Assembly: GCA_022577435.1 (NCBI GenBank)
Contig: JAKOON010000019.1
Span: 2,190,259-2,254,258, forward strand
Direction: 5' to 3'
DNA from: Embiotoca jacksoni
Lineage: Eukaryota; Chordata; Actinopteri; Embiotocidae
Length of the DNA stretch: 64,000 nucleotides
Shown: positions 49,039 through 61,380 of the stretch, one piece after another
Position numbering within the stretch: position 1 is the first letter of the stretch
How the letters are laid out: the number at the start of each line of letters is the position of its first letter
Notes under the pieces: model-generated
The model's input: only the letters and a program-made list of their open reading frames with translations
Databases searched by the model: none
What the model was told of the DNA's origin: nothing
Position numbers and translations under genes: made by a program

Positions 49039-49596
49039 TAAACAGTGGGGATAGCACACTGCATTAATGGAGATGTAGTTTCTTGAGGCTGCTGTTTGTT
49101 GGTGTCTGACTTGACTGTTAGTTCCCAGATTCTGTTACAAACTGCGTCAAAGAAACTGCAATAAACACAAGGCTTGCCCATTAGCTCGTGGTCCTGCAAT
49201 GATGCATAATTTTACAATTTAGAATAAACAATCCTGCACAGATGACTTACCTTCATAAACGGCATTCTTTATTAGACTATCCACGTCATAGCTTTAAACT
49301 TAATGAGCAAATGCAAACGTCATTAACGGGATTCCAGCTAAGAAAAGAATGCGTGCAGGAGAATAATGAGAACGCAATGAGTTTACAATCTACATAAGGA
49401 AATCATGTTAGTTGAAGAAAATGACAATGACAAAACTTGAAAACAACAATGACCAAGAATACTACAAACACACCTGACTTAAACTGCAGTCCAATCTCAT
49501 TCAATCTAATTTGCTTTTATGTTGTCCTTGTCCTGGATGCAAACACGTCTTCAAAGGGAGTATTTGACCCATCTTCTGCCTCCCTCCACCCACCCA

Positions 49597-49597
<1 letters not shown>

Positions 49598-49674
<77 letters not shown>
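49598..49674. repeat. (CA)n microsatellite, ~77 bp
   Basis: A perfect CA tract preceded by a CCCACC-rich lead-in. Confidence 0.95.
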
Positions 49675-49677
<3 letters not shown>

Positions 49678-50025
49678 CTGTACCCCAAGCCAACACACTT
49701 TGGTTTTTAAAATCTCCTTGAAGATGGACACATCAAAGACATCCGTTGGCAGCAGTGACCTGGTCTGCCCACTGTGACTGGAACCGAGTTTCTTTAAACA
49801 AGCCCCGCTCCGAGCTATGATTCTGCAGGTCACCTGCCTCACCGCAGCCGGGGTGGAAGGGTGGGGGGGGGAAGGTAGAGGGGATGTACAGAATGAGAAG
49901 CGGAGGTTTGGGGATGCATTTCTTTTACCACTTCTCACACCTGCAGTGGTGCAATTTCCTTCACAGTGCTCAAGTTCCTGTACTCTTGTGTCTTTTAGAC
50001 ATGTAGCCCTCTTCTCACCTCCCCC

Positions 50026-50092
50026 GCTCCTCCTCCTTCTCCTCTTCCTCCTCCTCCTCCACCTCCTCCTCCTCCTCCTCACTTCATCCTTC
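50026..50092. repeat. (CTC)n polypyrimidine tract
   Basis: CTC/CCT trinucleotides over about 65 bp. It produces artefactual Arg-rich or Leu-rich open frames on both strands, including a 212-codon one. Confidence 0.9.
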
Positions 50093-53000
50093 TCTCTTCG
50101 CCTCATCTGGGCAGCATTAGCAGGGCTGCTGACACGCATGACTCTGATAGGCGATCAGGAGACATGCTAAGTGTGCCAATGGAAAATTCTACTCTGAGCT
50201 GAAAGCTGCAAACCCCAAAACCAGGCCACAGCAAGACTGCCACCTGGCTCTGCTTGGTATTTGGACCAAGGACAGCAGAAGAGATGTCCCAGGGGAATGA
50301 TAAGGAAAGTTATTGAAGAAGAGAGAAACATACAGGACTTTCCCCCTAACACAGTGCTGTGAGTGGTGGATTGGGCTGACAAGAGGTGGGTCCTGGCCTG
50401 TCACTCAGGTTGATGCATTAATCTGTTGACAAGCCCAGCTGCTCCCACAGCTCAAGTCTTCCCAGAGAGCCTCCGCTCGCAGCAAATTGGCCGTCTTCTC
50501 CAGTCAGAGCTGCTTGAATCAGATCTATGGGCTTAGCTGTTACCTGAGGCAAGGCAGGCCAAGAGGCCGCCTCCCTCCCAGCCCGCTCTCCTAAATTATA
50601 GCCTTGCTTGGTTCATAGCGCCTGAGGCCATGTGTGTGTACAAATGCAGTGGCTAACTTGTTGCTTTACACATAAACACAAAGTGCAGGCAGCAACACAT
50701 AGAAAAACACAGAAAGATAGACAGGGCTCCTTTTTTTTGTCCACTTATCTCTGAACAGACTGTTCTAGATTAGCAGTTTCAGCGGCCTTGGACGTCCTCC
50801 CCTCCAGACAAAACTGTGCGCTGTAATTATCCTGTAATATGGCTGAAAGCAGTAAAGACTCACTTCTATGTTGTATATTCCTTGAGGAAGAAGTCTTGCG
50901 CCTTCCCACAACCTGCACACCAATGCTCATATTCACAGTGTAACTACAACAATGTGATCCTGTGAATTATAGATATTATATATCATTACAGCTCAGTAGA
51001 GTATGATATTTCCAGCTGTCATGTACACTATGTTCAGCAGCACTTTTCACAGCTTGTAGGGCATAAAATGAGAACTGCAAAGCTGTTCTTAAAGAAGGGT
51101 TACATCTGGTCCACGATTTCTCATTGTGCACAGAGGAGTTGACATAAAGGAAAAAGTCATGATATTTTTTTTAAGATGTGAATACCGCTACACAGAAATG
51201 TGTATTGCATCATTTCTCTGTGATAGTTTTCCTCAATACTATCACTGTAGGCGTTATTCAGAAGTAACTTGTAGTTTGTTTCTCGATGTCTGCACCTTTA
51301 TATACAGTTTATGGTGCACACCGATGTGAAAGCTGACTGCAGCATTTTTATATACTTAGATTTCACTGTGCAAGTAAACTAGAGCTCGCAGCAGTCTTGG
51401 GGAGAGATTTGGTTGGATGTCAAAGGTCAAGGCAGAGAAAAAAGTCTAAACTTATCTCCCTTTAGCCTTTATGACTTATTGGTATAAACTCTACATTGTT
51501 ATTCTTCTTATTTTCTGCACATGTGTGCACTGAAAAGACCTGAGACCTTGAAATTTAGGAGTTGTGGGTGCAGTTCATTTTGGCACATGATTGAAGATAT
51601 TTGCATGTTGTCCCTTTCATTATAAAACTTAAAGGTAGCAAGTGGGTTTTTGCATCACCTAATCCACTATAGCAGCACTATAAGCTTTGTTTTACCAAGT
51701 GCATTTTGAAATTATTATTGCAATAGTTGAAAATATGTTTTAAAAAAAAGCATAGTTTTTAGTCAAATAACTGCCCACCACTTCCTACCACTACCTAACA
51801 AATTCTACCTCCAATCAAAGTCCAAGTTACACAGTTGAATTATGCAAAATATGTCATGTTTAAGTCATTACATGTATATAAGTCAGTATACCCAGTTTAA
51901 AAGCATTTTGCTGAAAATAGTCTCTTTATTACAGGTTAGATAATCTACTCAGTTTTAAAAATAGCATTTGTTACATATGAAGCCAGCCACTTAAACCTTT
52001 CCAGTTCTCCTGATATGTGGTTAAGGTTTACAGCAGCTACTATAATGTCCGATAGCCGTTTGAACAGAGAACGAGCCACCATACTAAAAACCCATCAGTC
52101 AACACAAATCACATGAGATCACTGCTACTGGCAATAAACAAATGTTTTAGATAATAAATTGCCATCAGAGCTAATTTATTTAACAATGCAAGTTATTAGC
52201 CATCCATTTAAGATCTATTACCTATGACAGAAAGCCAAATACTTTATATGTTGACAAGTCCAGTACAGACAGTATTTACTGCTTGTTGTTATCTTGATTG
52301 ATGGAGTGACTGAGCGTGAGGCCACCTCTGCCCTAAACCCTTCACTCCAAACAAAGAGATACCGGTTGAACGACTGAAAAGGCTCCATGTGGATCACAAT
52401 GAAAAGAAAGAGATAAGCAAAGCACATGACAAGAATGAAAAGGAAGTAAAGTAGAAAAAGAAGCTTTGACTTGACAGAAGAAACCAAAACCAAAACACTT
52501 TTATTTAATCTCACTTTAAAATAGTTTTCACTTTCGCAGCGTTTATTTAATTTCAACATGTTACTGTAGGTTCATTAAATGAAGTACCAAGTCCTGTAAC
52601 TTAACTGCATACGCAAGCAAGACAAAGGAGAGTGAGGAACGAAGAAAAGGGGGACAAAAAGAGACAGATAGGCGGAGAGAGATGTCACAAACAGAGACAG
52701 AAAGAGTGTGTGTACAGTCAGTGTTGTCGAGCTCTGGTGTCTTTGATGTCAGCCGAGCAGTGCCCACATGTCCAGCCCCTCTCTGCCAGGAAATTACAAC
52801 TCCGTCCCCCCGGAGCCCTGCTGACTGCTGGGAGAAACACTCCGTTTGATGTTCTAAAGAGGGATCTCCAATGCAATTTAGCCTTTCATCTCTTCTTTTC
52901 TCTTCTGTCTGTGATTCATCCAGACTTCAGCAAAGTTACCAACATTTTCACAAGTCATAAAAGAAAAAAAAGAAAAAAAAAAGAAGAGGTAAATGGAACT

Positions 53001-53129
53001 GTAAGAAAGGTATCTATAACCTCTTTTCCTTTATTCGTCAGACAATCGACTGATGGTCATTTGTTGTGATTATTCCACCTATGAATTAACCTTAAGGTCC
53101 ATTGAGTAACTGTTGTAGAGCTTTCAATC
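50093..53129. other. non-genic stretch
   Basis: Unique-looking, AT-rich to mixed DNA with no recognised gene. A purine-rich A/GA stretch lies near 52961-52988. The open frames here are short and featureless. Confidence 0.45.
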
Positions 53130-53455
53130 ACATCAAAATTCACTTTAAAGCTGCAACAGCCAATATTTGTACAGCAACATGATTATAAGACCATGTGTAA
53201 ACTAAAGGGATTATTTGACTCTGTATTGTACCTCAGCCTGAACATATTTCAGTTTACACAGCAGTCTCTCTGCTCTCATTATCAGTGACCGCTACCTAAC
53301 CAGCACCAAACAGAAGGCAGACAAAGTTAGCAACTAGCTGGCGAACATTAAAGAACCACATATTTTTTATGGGAGTTGATGGGGAACAAAACTGAGCTAA
53401 AAAAAAAAAAGAGATCAGAAACACAACTCAAGTAAATGACAAAGTGGCTCCATGC
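53130..53455 (+). repeat. dispersed percomorph repeat, second member
   Basis: It contains AAAGCTGCAACAGCCAATAT at the start, CAGCACCAAACAGAAGGCAG followed by ACAAAGTTAGC, then AACAAAACTGAGCTAAA. It shares GACAAAGTTA and the GAGCTAAA block, in the same order, with the repeat at 46860-47340. Edges are approximate. Confidence 0.45.
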
Positions 53456-54980
53456 TTAGTCTATGCAAATAGGTCCAAGAAATCCTTGTCGTCATGGCAA
53501 CAGTACTCGTAATTTAAAAAAAAAAAACTGCACCATCTCACGGTTGGATAGGGAAGCAAACAGAAGTCTCTTGCACTCGAGGCTGCTGTTGTATGAAACC
53601 ATTCGGCCAACCTGCCGCCTCACAAGGACAAACGCATCATACAGAAGTCCTTCCAACTGCGTCACCAGATTGTCGTCTCCTCTGGTCAAGTCCAGTTGTA
53701 TTTTTCCTCTGAGCTTGTGTTTGGACCCTCACCCAGCTGATCAGCTGGTGTACAAACTTAATATCCAACATCTGTCTTATTTCTAATCACACTGGTGTAC
53801 TTTAGAAGGGCCTCGCTTTCCAATTTTATACCCGCAGCAAAAAAAACAACAAAAAGAAATACGGCTTGTCAGGAGTAATAATCCTTTTACAGCGAGGCAA
53901 AATAAATAAATGTGACCAAAGCAGATGAACTGATTGTTTGGAAGAAAAGGGAGACCTTTCATGACATGACCACAATGTCACCACCACTGCTGACAATGTT
54001 TTATTCGGAGACCCAGGTTTTTCTTTTACTGCTGGACCTCTGCCTGGCCTCATAAGAGTTAAGTGAATAACAGCCTGGCTGCGGTTGACCCTGGCAAGCA
54101 TTAGACCCGTCCCCTCTGACTTTCCACAGAGGAGCCTAAATAGCCTCTTTGTAACCCTACAAGCATAAAGCAGAATATATCAGACTAATAACCCTCATGG
54201 TGAGATGGCTGCCTCGACTTCAAATACACTCAGAGTTGCAAAGCGCAGGCACACTGCTTGTGTGCACAGTCACAACAAACAATGTAATTATCAGGTCAGA
54301 GAGAGTGCTGTTGAATGATGATCAGGCTGACAATATTTGACAGCGTGCAGGTATATCATCATTACCTAAGCCAAATAACACCAGTCCATCCATAAGTGAG
54401 TTGTGCTGCTCCTAATTGTGTACGATAGGACCGTGGAGTCAGGGGATTTGTTTTGAGTTAGCCTCAACCTGAAACATATGGAACGGCATAATTTCTTGGC
54501 AGGCTTATGGGGCAAGTGTCTGACCTCTTGCTGCGGTTCTTTTGTTCTGAGAGGGGCTGGGAGGTATCGGGGGATTGCTTATCACTCTGACGCAGGATGC
54601 CAGCAGGGGTTCATGGCGCGAGGGGAAGTGACAGTGTGGCACTTGTTTGTTTTCGTAGGGAATGAGGCGATATCATGACACACGGCTGTGCACCTCCACG
54701 AACAAACCAACAGCAATGACGTCCCCAAAGATTGTCAACTGTTAGAGGTGGTATTGTTGTCTGCTGCATATTTGGTGGAGTAGGCGATGGTGTTCAGTCT
54801 TGGGGAGGGCATTCGTGGGGAACTATTTGACTACTCTTTGAAGACCGTGTAACGACCTGGCAGAGTTTGCACATGCAACTCATTTTTATTAGATTTTTTT
54901 CAGGAGTTCCTCACATAACGTTTTGACCTTCGTAGTTGTGCTTGTATGTTTTCACCACAGCATTTAATCTTTTACTGGAG
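53456..54980. other. non-genic stretch
   Basis: No gene is recognised. There are A-runs near 53400 and 53516. Confidence 0.4.
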
Positions 54981-55090
54981 CCTGGTAGTAACACGTCCTT
55001 CTCCTTCTTACACTGTTCAATAGCAGTTGACAAACAGCTTTTAGGTGCATTACCACCACCTCCTGGCAGCAGTAACACGTTACTACCAGC
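54981..55090. mobile_element. short foldback sequence, possible MITE
   Basis: The left CCTGGTAGTAACACGT and right ACACGTTACTACCAGC are inverted complements with a small gap, about 110 bp apart. Inner sequence GGTGCATTACCACCACCTC resembles a repeat often seen in percomorph DNA. No target duplication was identified. Confidence 0.35.
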
Positions 55091-55649
55091 CCCCGATAAA
55101 AACAAGGGAAATAAGACAACTTTGATAACTGTTTTTTTGATAACTTCAACAATCCTGAACCTTCCTTAATTACGTTTAGCTGTTCGTTGTTTAGTGTCGT
55201 TCTCCGTCTTCACCTCAGTCTTAACAGCACAAGATCTTCAGACATATGGAACAGGGCAGACAGTGTCATGTACTGGTTTTGGGTGCATGTGCTAGGTGAG
55301 GGGATGTGGTTCTCAGGTCAGGCTGAGACACTGAGACGTAGGGGTGATAATCTCACTCTGTCACAGGTGCATTTCCCTCGAGTAACTGTGGTTTTACACT
55401 TGAGTCACACAGCTGTGTTTGTTTGCATTCACGCTAACAAAAAGACGGCAGCTGCTGGAACGTCAGTAAGAAGCAGAGCTGCAGTTCTGGTGACCAAACT
55501 GATTTTTAGAGTTTATGGTCAAACGGACAACTAACTTTTGCAGTTGTTGCTATACGCTATATACACACTATTAACCCAAGTCTGCAGAATGTGTTTTGGT
55601 TAAGGCCTTTGAAATTTACTGTAACTTAACTTTCCTTTCTGATCATTTT
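55091..55649. other. non-genic stretch
   Basis: No gene is seen. A 115-codon open frame at 55187-55534 has no recognisable family features. Confidence 0.4.
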
Positions 55650-55760
55650 TTTAAGTACCAATTCAACAATGCAAAAATATTCCATTACAAGTAAAAGTCC
55701 TGCAATCAAAAATCAACTTTAAAAAAAGCACATATATTCAGATAAGACTTTGTTCATCCT
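55650..55760 (+). repeat. fragment of a dispersed percomorph repeat
   Basis: CAACAATGCAAAAATATTCC followed by ATTACAAGTAAAAGTCCTGC is, from memory, a highly recurrent percomorph repeat segment, related in type to the fragment at 17290-17400. Confidence 0.5.
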
Positions 55761-56752
55761 CACATTCACTATTATCAGAAACCAAAATTACTGTTTCTAT
55801 AAGGAAATATTTGATCAAATATTGAATTATTTGATTATTGAAATTTCCTTATTGTGCCAATTGAAAATAAAATCATTTAATCACACTTTAAAACTCATTT
55901 CATGTCATTTTCTCCTAGTTGAGCGAGTTTTAACAAAAGAGTAGTTGAGTATAGTGCTTTTGGGGCTGGGGGAGGGAGTCAATGACACAACTATATAAAT
56001 ACCAACAATTTGCCCACAAGGCAAAGCATCCTGGGAGATTTTCATTTCACATGCAGAAAGTGGAAAAAAAAGTCAAAGCCATAAATGTCTAACCAGATAA
56101 AAAGCTGCCCAAGAACAAAAGTGTCACATTTTGGGTAAAAAAAAGAAAAGAAAAGAAAAGTCCATTAGCTCATAAATCATTATTGAACATGTTTGTCCTG
56201 TGACTGGTCTGCACTGAAAAGAGAACGGAGTTTAAAAGCTGGTCAAATGTCTCCTCCCCCGTGACCTCTTGACCCCTGCTCCCCTTTCGACCTCAGACCT
56301 GGAGGTCACTTCGTTGACCTCACCCGCTTTAGCTCAGCAGGCTAATGGCCTGCCACTGTCACTGCCTGCCACAGTCTGACAGCTCCATCACACCGGGGCG
56401 ACGGGGCCAAGGAGGTTCAGATCTCTGCGTGCATTCGTGTCACACAACGCAGATTTTTGTTATGCTAGAACCACACATGTACAGAGACGCTACAGTGACA
56501 GACGTGAACACAGAGGGATTGTGTGTTTATCGTCGATGGAAACATGTGGAAGCATGTAAGCCACAGAATATTAAAACAAGGGCGACTGTGGTGGTTCCAC
56601 AAATGGCAGTGCAGAAGGAGAATTGTGTGTGTCTGTGTTAAGAGGTCCTGTGATGCCGAACAATGGTTCCTCTTCATCTGGTCATGTGGTGTGTGTGTGT
56701 GCACGTGTGGTTTTGTATGCAACTGTTTGAAAGTGTGTGTACATGTCTTTCT

Positions 56753-56755
<3 letters not shown>
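55761..56755. other. non-genic stretch
   Basis: It contains (AAAAG)n near 56139-56160. A tRNA-like A-box match near 56330 has no B box. No gene is called. Confidence 0.4.

Positions 56756-56822
<67 letters not shown>
56756..56822. repeat. (TG)n microsatellite, 67 bp
   Basis: A perfect TG tract. Confidence 0.95.
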
Positions 56823-56826
<4 letters not shown>

Positions 56827-56905
56827 TGCGGTGCAGCTTGGTCACATGAAAATAGTGCTAATGAGGGACTACTGTTCACAGCTGGCACCAGTGGTCAAAC
56901 CTCTG

Positions 56906-56908
<3 letters not shown>

Positions 56909-56956
<48 letters not shown>
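56909..56956. repeat. (CA)n microsatellite, ~48 bp
   Basis: A perfect CA tract only 86 bp from the preceding TG tract and complementary to it, so the pair can fold into a long hairpin. Confidence 0.95.
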
Positions 56957-56961
<5 letters not shown>

Positions 56962-57419
56962 ACCACCAGAGATTAGAAAGTCTGGCAGTGAATAATGACA
57001 GTGGGCGAGATTTTCACCAGGCCTCCTGGAGAAGGGTCATCCTGTCATCACATGACGGAGGTCACTTGTTTTTGTGAGGTTCACAAGGAGACGGATGGAT
57101 TCTTAAACGTGCAGCTAATACCTGTAAATGCCAGTAATCCTTTTATATTCTCTTTAATTGTTCATATAAGACCTGTCATACGTACTGTACTGTGGGAAGT
57201 ACGAGTTGCTGTCATGATCTCCGCTGCAGATGTATTCAAATGTTATCTGTCCCAGTACACAAACGGCGGTGTGGTCATGTGGTGGGTGTGCGTGTTTGTC
57301 TGTGCAAATGACAACTAGCTCAAAGTCAAACTTATCAAACATTTTCAAACAATTCATCGAGTGTTCAGACTTTAGACTCAGAGTTAAGTTGCCAAGCAAC
57401 TTCCTAAAACAGACCAGAA
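56957..57419. other. non-genic stretch
   Basis: Ordinary mixed sequence with no recognised gene. Confidence 0.4.
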
Positions 57420-57714
57420 TGACAATGAAAGGCAACGTGACCAAAACCAAGACAGCTGAGTTAATCTGCTATCAAGCTTTGGCTCGGATTCTAGAGCAAG
57501 GTGCCCCCGAACCCTCATAGTGCACAGCAGTTGAAGGCTTCTTCCAGAATTTGTAGAGGTGAACGACCGTAAAGTGGATCTGCTGGTTGAGGCCGTGTGC
57601 ATAAGATTTCTCATGACAAAGTTCCTCTTGCAGCAGCTTCTGGACGTCACAGACATCCCAGACATCAAATACCTGCCAAAGAGTCTTTCATGTGTCCAGT
57701 CCAACTTCATTTAG
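57420..57714 (+). pseudogene. possible decayed coding fragment, family unknown
   Basis: Two adjoining plus-strand frames read like protein. The first ends TAELICYQALARILEQG and stops with TAG at 57518-57520. The second, in a different frame, opens after a TGA (57532-57534) and reads VNDRKVDLLVEAVCIRFL, then FLLQQLLDVTDIPDIKYLP, before TAG at 57712-57714. The second part is leucine-rich and amphipathic, unlike random translation nearby. Stops and a frame change between the parts would fit a decayed retrocopy or relic exon. No domain, poly(A) tail or target duplication is visible and no family is recognised. It could be chance. Confidence 0.2.
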
Positions 57715-60019
57715 CTCCGCCAACATGGTGTCTGTCAACGTGCATCACCTTTGCCAGCTGTTGCTACAGTGAGGAGGCCCTCCGTGACCTCAGTCAGAAG
57801 AACACATGACAAATGAACACTTCCCACTGTTCTTGCAGGATGATTTGTTCGGGCTGCTCAGTCTGACTTTATCTTGTAGCACTAAAGTTAGCCGAAGCGT
57901 CGTAGCTGCTAGCAGAAGGAGAGTCTTGTTCTTCACAGGCGGTCGTGCTCGGGTGGATTTTCGGCGAGTTTGCTTGCTCTCAGCGACATATTTTAGCACC
58001 AAGCGTCGTCTGACACGCTCACCGCGTTTCTCAAATTGACGTAATGACAACAAATAAAACCAAAACGTCACATGAGACTGCAAAATGTCTGCAGAAGAAA
58101 ATACAGATCATTTACTATTATTATGATGAAAAGGGGGCAACAAGATTACATAATCAAAACAGTGCTTCACTGACCAATATATATATATGTATTTATATAT
58201 ATATACACACATTTCTAAAACTTATTTTCTGTTTTGAAACCATATGCTGATTTTTCATTGCTGCATCTGTTTATAGTGATTTTGTGTCTTTGTTCACGTG
58301 TATCTCTTTAAGGCATTTCTGATGCTTTTTTTTTTTTATTTTTTTTTAATATATATTTGACCTTTCTGGCTGCAGATGCGTCCATAAGGGAATATAGAAA
58401 CAGTCAAAACAGGATCATTTGTAGTTCACACTGATTGCATACACTTGCATTGCCTCACACAAACACACACTTGGACATATAAGTCATTCATAAGTCATTC
58501 GCTCATATTCACATGTGCATCAGTACATAGTTAAGGGCCTTTCGAGCTAGCCAGTAATCACAGTCCCATTAGGAGACTTTTGGCCATAGGGGGTTGTTTT
58601 AAAAAGCTTAATCCCTCATCCCAGCAGGGAGTATCGCTGGCCGCTGCCCAGCGTCCAGGTGATATGTTCGAGGAGGGCAGTGGATGCTGTTTGCTGCGTA
58701 TGTATGAGTGGATCTGGCTCACAGAGTTTCTCATTGGAAACTCGCCAGCTGACAGCATTTGGCAGCGCCTGCTGAGTCTTTGTGTGAAACTTTCCTCAGC
58801 TAGAGAACCAAACACACTGTGTAATTGTTGTTCGTGTCAGACACAATTGACTACAATGTGCAGTTATTGCAGCCAGATGAAGATGGATCTCCACATTTCA
58901 GTCATTTTAGAAAACAAAGCATTGTGTTATTTTTTCTTTCTTTCTTTCTTTGCTCTTCTGGTGCCTAATTAGAGAGTTAGATTAAAGCAGCCAGCATGAC
59001 TCAACAGCAGCCATCTCGTCCCGGCTCCTTTTGATGGCAGAGATCCGCTACTTTAATTACCAGTCTTCATCCATTCATCTCTCACTCAAATCGCTCCACG
59101 GTCACATGATGGGGATTAGCTGCTGCTCGTGGTCATGGTTGGTTGTTTGAAGATCACACAGCTTCTGAAGCACTGATCACACAAAAACACCAACTAACAA
59201 AACACTTTCCCTCATCAACACATTATACTGCCTGATGCAACACAAAATCTTTAAGAAATCAAGTTTTTTCAAAGATTTGTTTTTGTTTGATCTTATCTTT
59301 GTTCTATTTATCAAAGTGCATATTTATGAATCTCAGGCTGGCCAAGCAGTGCAGACAGAATCAAAATAAATGCAAAATATTTAACAAAACTGTTCCATAA
59401 AAATAAAGTTATTCTGTTTCTGACTCCTCTGAATTCAGCTTGCTTCTCTGCATCCTCTGCTGTCCTTTGTGTTACATCAGATCTGGCAAAGAAACACAAG
59501 CAGTCGGTCCGTACAGTACACCGGTCAATGCAGAGGAAACCCAAATGAATGATTGTCCCTCAGCAGTATATGCTAATGAAAACCATACACAACTCCAACT
59601 GCCAGAGGGAAGATGTGCAGTGGAAACAGTAGATGAGCCGCGAGGCCGCGAGTGATACATTACCGCCTAACCTTGAGGGACTGCTCGGCTGATGGTGGGA
59701 TCAGAATAGTGCAATCAATGCCACATGCCGCAAGGAGAGACTGCATGCAGGGTGGAAATCCATCACATCTCCATGACAGGACAGCCCGAAAATTATGTTT
59801 CTGCTAAGAAATGTGGTGATATGAAGTTACTGCGTGTGAACGTACACATGCGTGCCGAAACAGAAATACAAAACAAGTGAATCAAAAAAAAAAAAGCGAG
59901 TGATGAAGGGCCATTAAAAACATGTGTTTGGGGCAGTGCCATGCAGCCATTGGTGCCTGGAAGAGATGTCAGAGTGTTTTTGCAAGCCTGCTCACTGGCT
60001 CAGGGTTTCATTTGGGGAA
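57715..60019. other. non-genic stretch
   Basis: It contains an AT alternating tract (58176-58205), T-runs near 58327-58348 and a (TTTC)n near 58930. No gene is recognised. Confidence 0.4.
58176..58205. repeat. (AT)n tract, interrupted
   Basis: Alternating TA with a GTATT interruption. Confidence 0.85.
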
Positions 60020-60240
60020 AGAAGTGACAAAGAATTAAGGCCAGAAGAGTAGATATGCATCGGGGGGAGGACGGCCTGGCAAGCTTTGGTCATGGGGATG
60101 TGGAAATAAACTTTTACATCCCCAGCTGTTTTATAGTGCCATTTACAAGAGAGCAGGTGCAAGGCTATTAAAATCTCCCTTTACTGGTAAAATCACATCA
60201 AAATGAATCGCACAGCCGGCCTGTGTGACGACAAATAAGA
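60020..60240. promoter_or_regulatory. candidate conserved non-coding element
   Basis: Repeat-free sequence of enhancer-like style (AAGAATTAAGGCC, AGATATGCATCGG with an octamer-like ATGCAT, CTATTAAAATCTCC). Called from appearance only. Confidence 0.18.
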
Positions 60241-60514
60241 AGTTGAAGCAGGGCAGTAGCAAGTGAAGATGATAAGCAGGGAGGAGGAGGAGGAGTCACT
60301 GAGGGTACAGGAGGTTAGTGCTTGTCGAGTCGAATCACCTTTAAGTTCACAAACTTATCTGGAAGTCTGATTCTTTGTTCTTTTCTGCACAAATGAATGT
60401 ATATCTCCTCACATAAAGTCAGTTAGGTGCAGAGAGAAAGGCACTCCTCTCTCAAGCAAAGAGCTGTGATTGTGTCAGGCATCCTGCCAAAGGGAGGGGG
60501 AGTGAAAAAGTTTA

Positions 60515-60552
60515 GGCTGTGGGGGGAGGGGGGTAAGGGAGGGGGGGAGGGC
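60515..60552. repeat. G-rich tract
   Basis: Several G runs of 4-8 within 40 bp (GGGGGGAGGGGGG, GGGGGGGAGGG). A G-quadruplex candidate on the plus strand. Confidence 0.8.
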
Positions 60553-61050
60553 ACAGGTGCCGAGCCTTAAGCCTGGGGGAGGAGTGGAGTGAGGAAAAAA
60601 TCAGGGTGAGGCAAGTGGACACATTATAGGAAAGAGGAGAGAAGGAACCTTATCCTTCGGTCTGTTATTCTCCTGTGAGGATGAGTAACCAACGGCCAGT
60701 GCACATTTTTATGACTCCTTAACAGCCAACGGCCTCAATAAGGCCGACTGCACGCCAGAGCTGTGGCAGAAAAGGCTAAAAGGGAATTGCGTGACATCCG
60801 AATGTCAACAAAAGGAACTGAAGTGTTTTCTAAAGATATCCGAGCCATGACATATACTTGCCCGCTGCATGATAAACGCTTTCCGCAAGCTTTTCCCAGA
60901 GAGAAGCAGGAATAGTTCTCCGAATATAATGAAGTGTGAAGATTCTTTTTTATTTTTACTGCCGACTTTTTTTGAACTGATTTTACTTGCTTCTCTGTCC
61001 TCCACTCAAGTACACACACATGCACACACTTTAAATTAGCTTCTTTCTAA

Positions 61051-61139
61051 AAGAGAAAGGGAGCAGAGAGAGGAGGGGTTGAGAGGGGGGAGGGAGGGGG
61101 AGCGGCAGGGGGAGGGCGGGGGAGCGGGGGGGGGGGGGA
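61051..61139. repeat. polypurine G-rich tract, ~90 bp
   Basis: GA-rich at the left, becoming repeated G-runs and ending in 14 consecutive G. This is the strongest extended G-quadruplex and triplex candidate in the window. Confidence 0.85.
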
Positions 61140-61302
61140 CATGCTGGTAGATTGTATTTGCTCAGCAGAATTTAATATGAGCGAGCTGGAGGTGCTTTTC
61201 TTCTGGGGCCAATTCCCTGGAGACACATCCATCTCTGGGAGATGGTTGGGAGGACAAAGGAGGACTGCCCCCAAGGCTCAGCCCAGGCGTGCTAAACACA
61301 CA

Positions 61303-61316
<14 letters not shown>

Positions 61317-61378
<62 letters not shown>
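61317..61378. repeat. (CA)n microsatellite, ~62 bp
   Basis: A perfect CA tract. Confidence 0.95.

Positions 61379-61380
<2 letters not shown>

Noticed and set aside
49501..50139. 212-codon minus-strand open frame
   Set aside because: It is formed by reading a CTC tract (Arg-rich) and a CA microsatellite (Cys-Val run), with no family features.
56325..56400. tRNA gene suggested by CTTTAGCTCAGCAGGCTAA
   Set aside because: The A-box-like match is good but no B box follows at tRNA spacing and no cloverleaf could be drawn.
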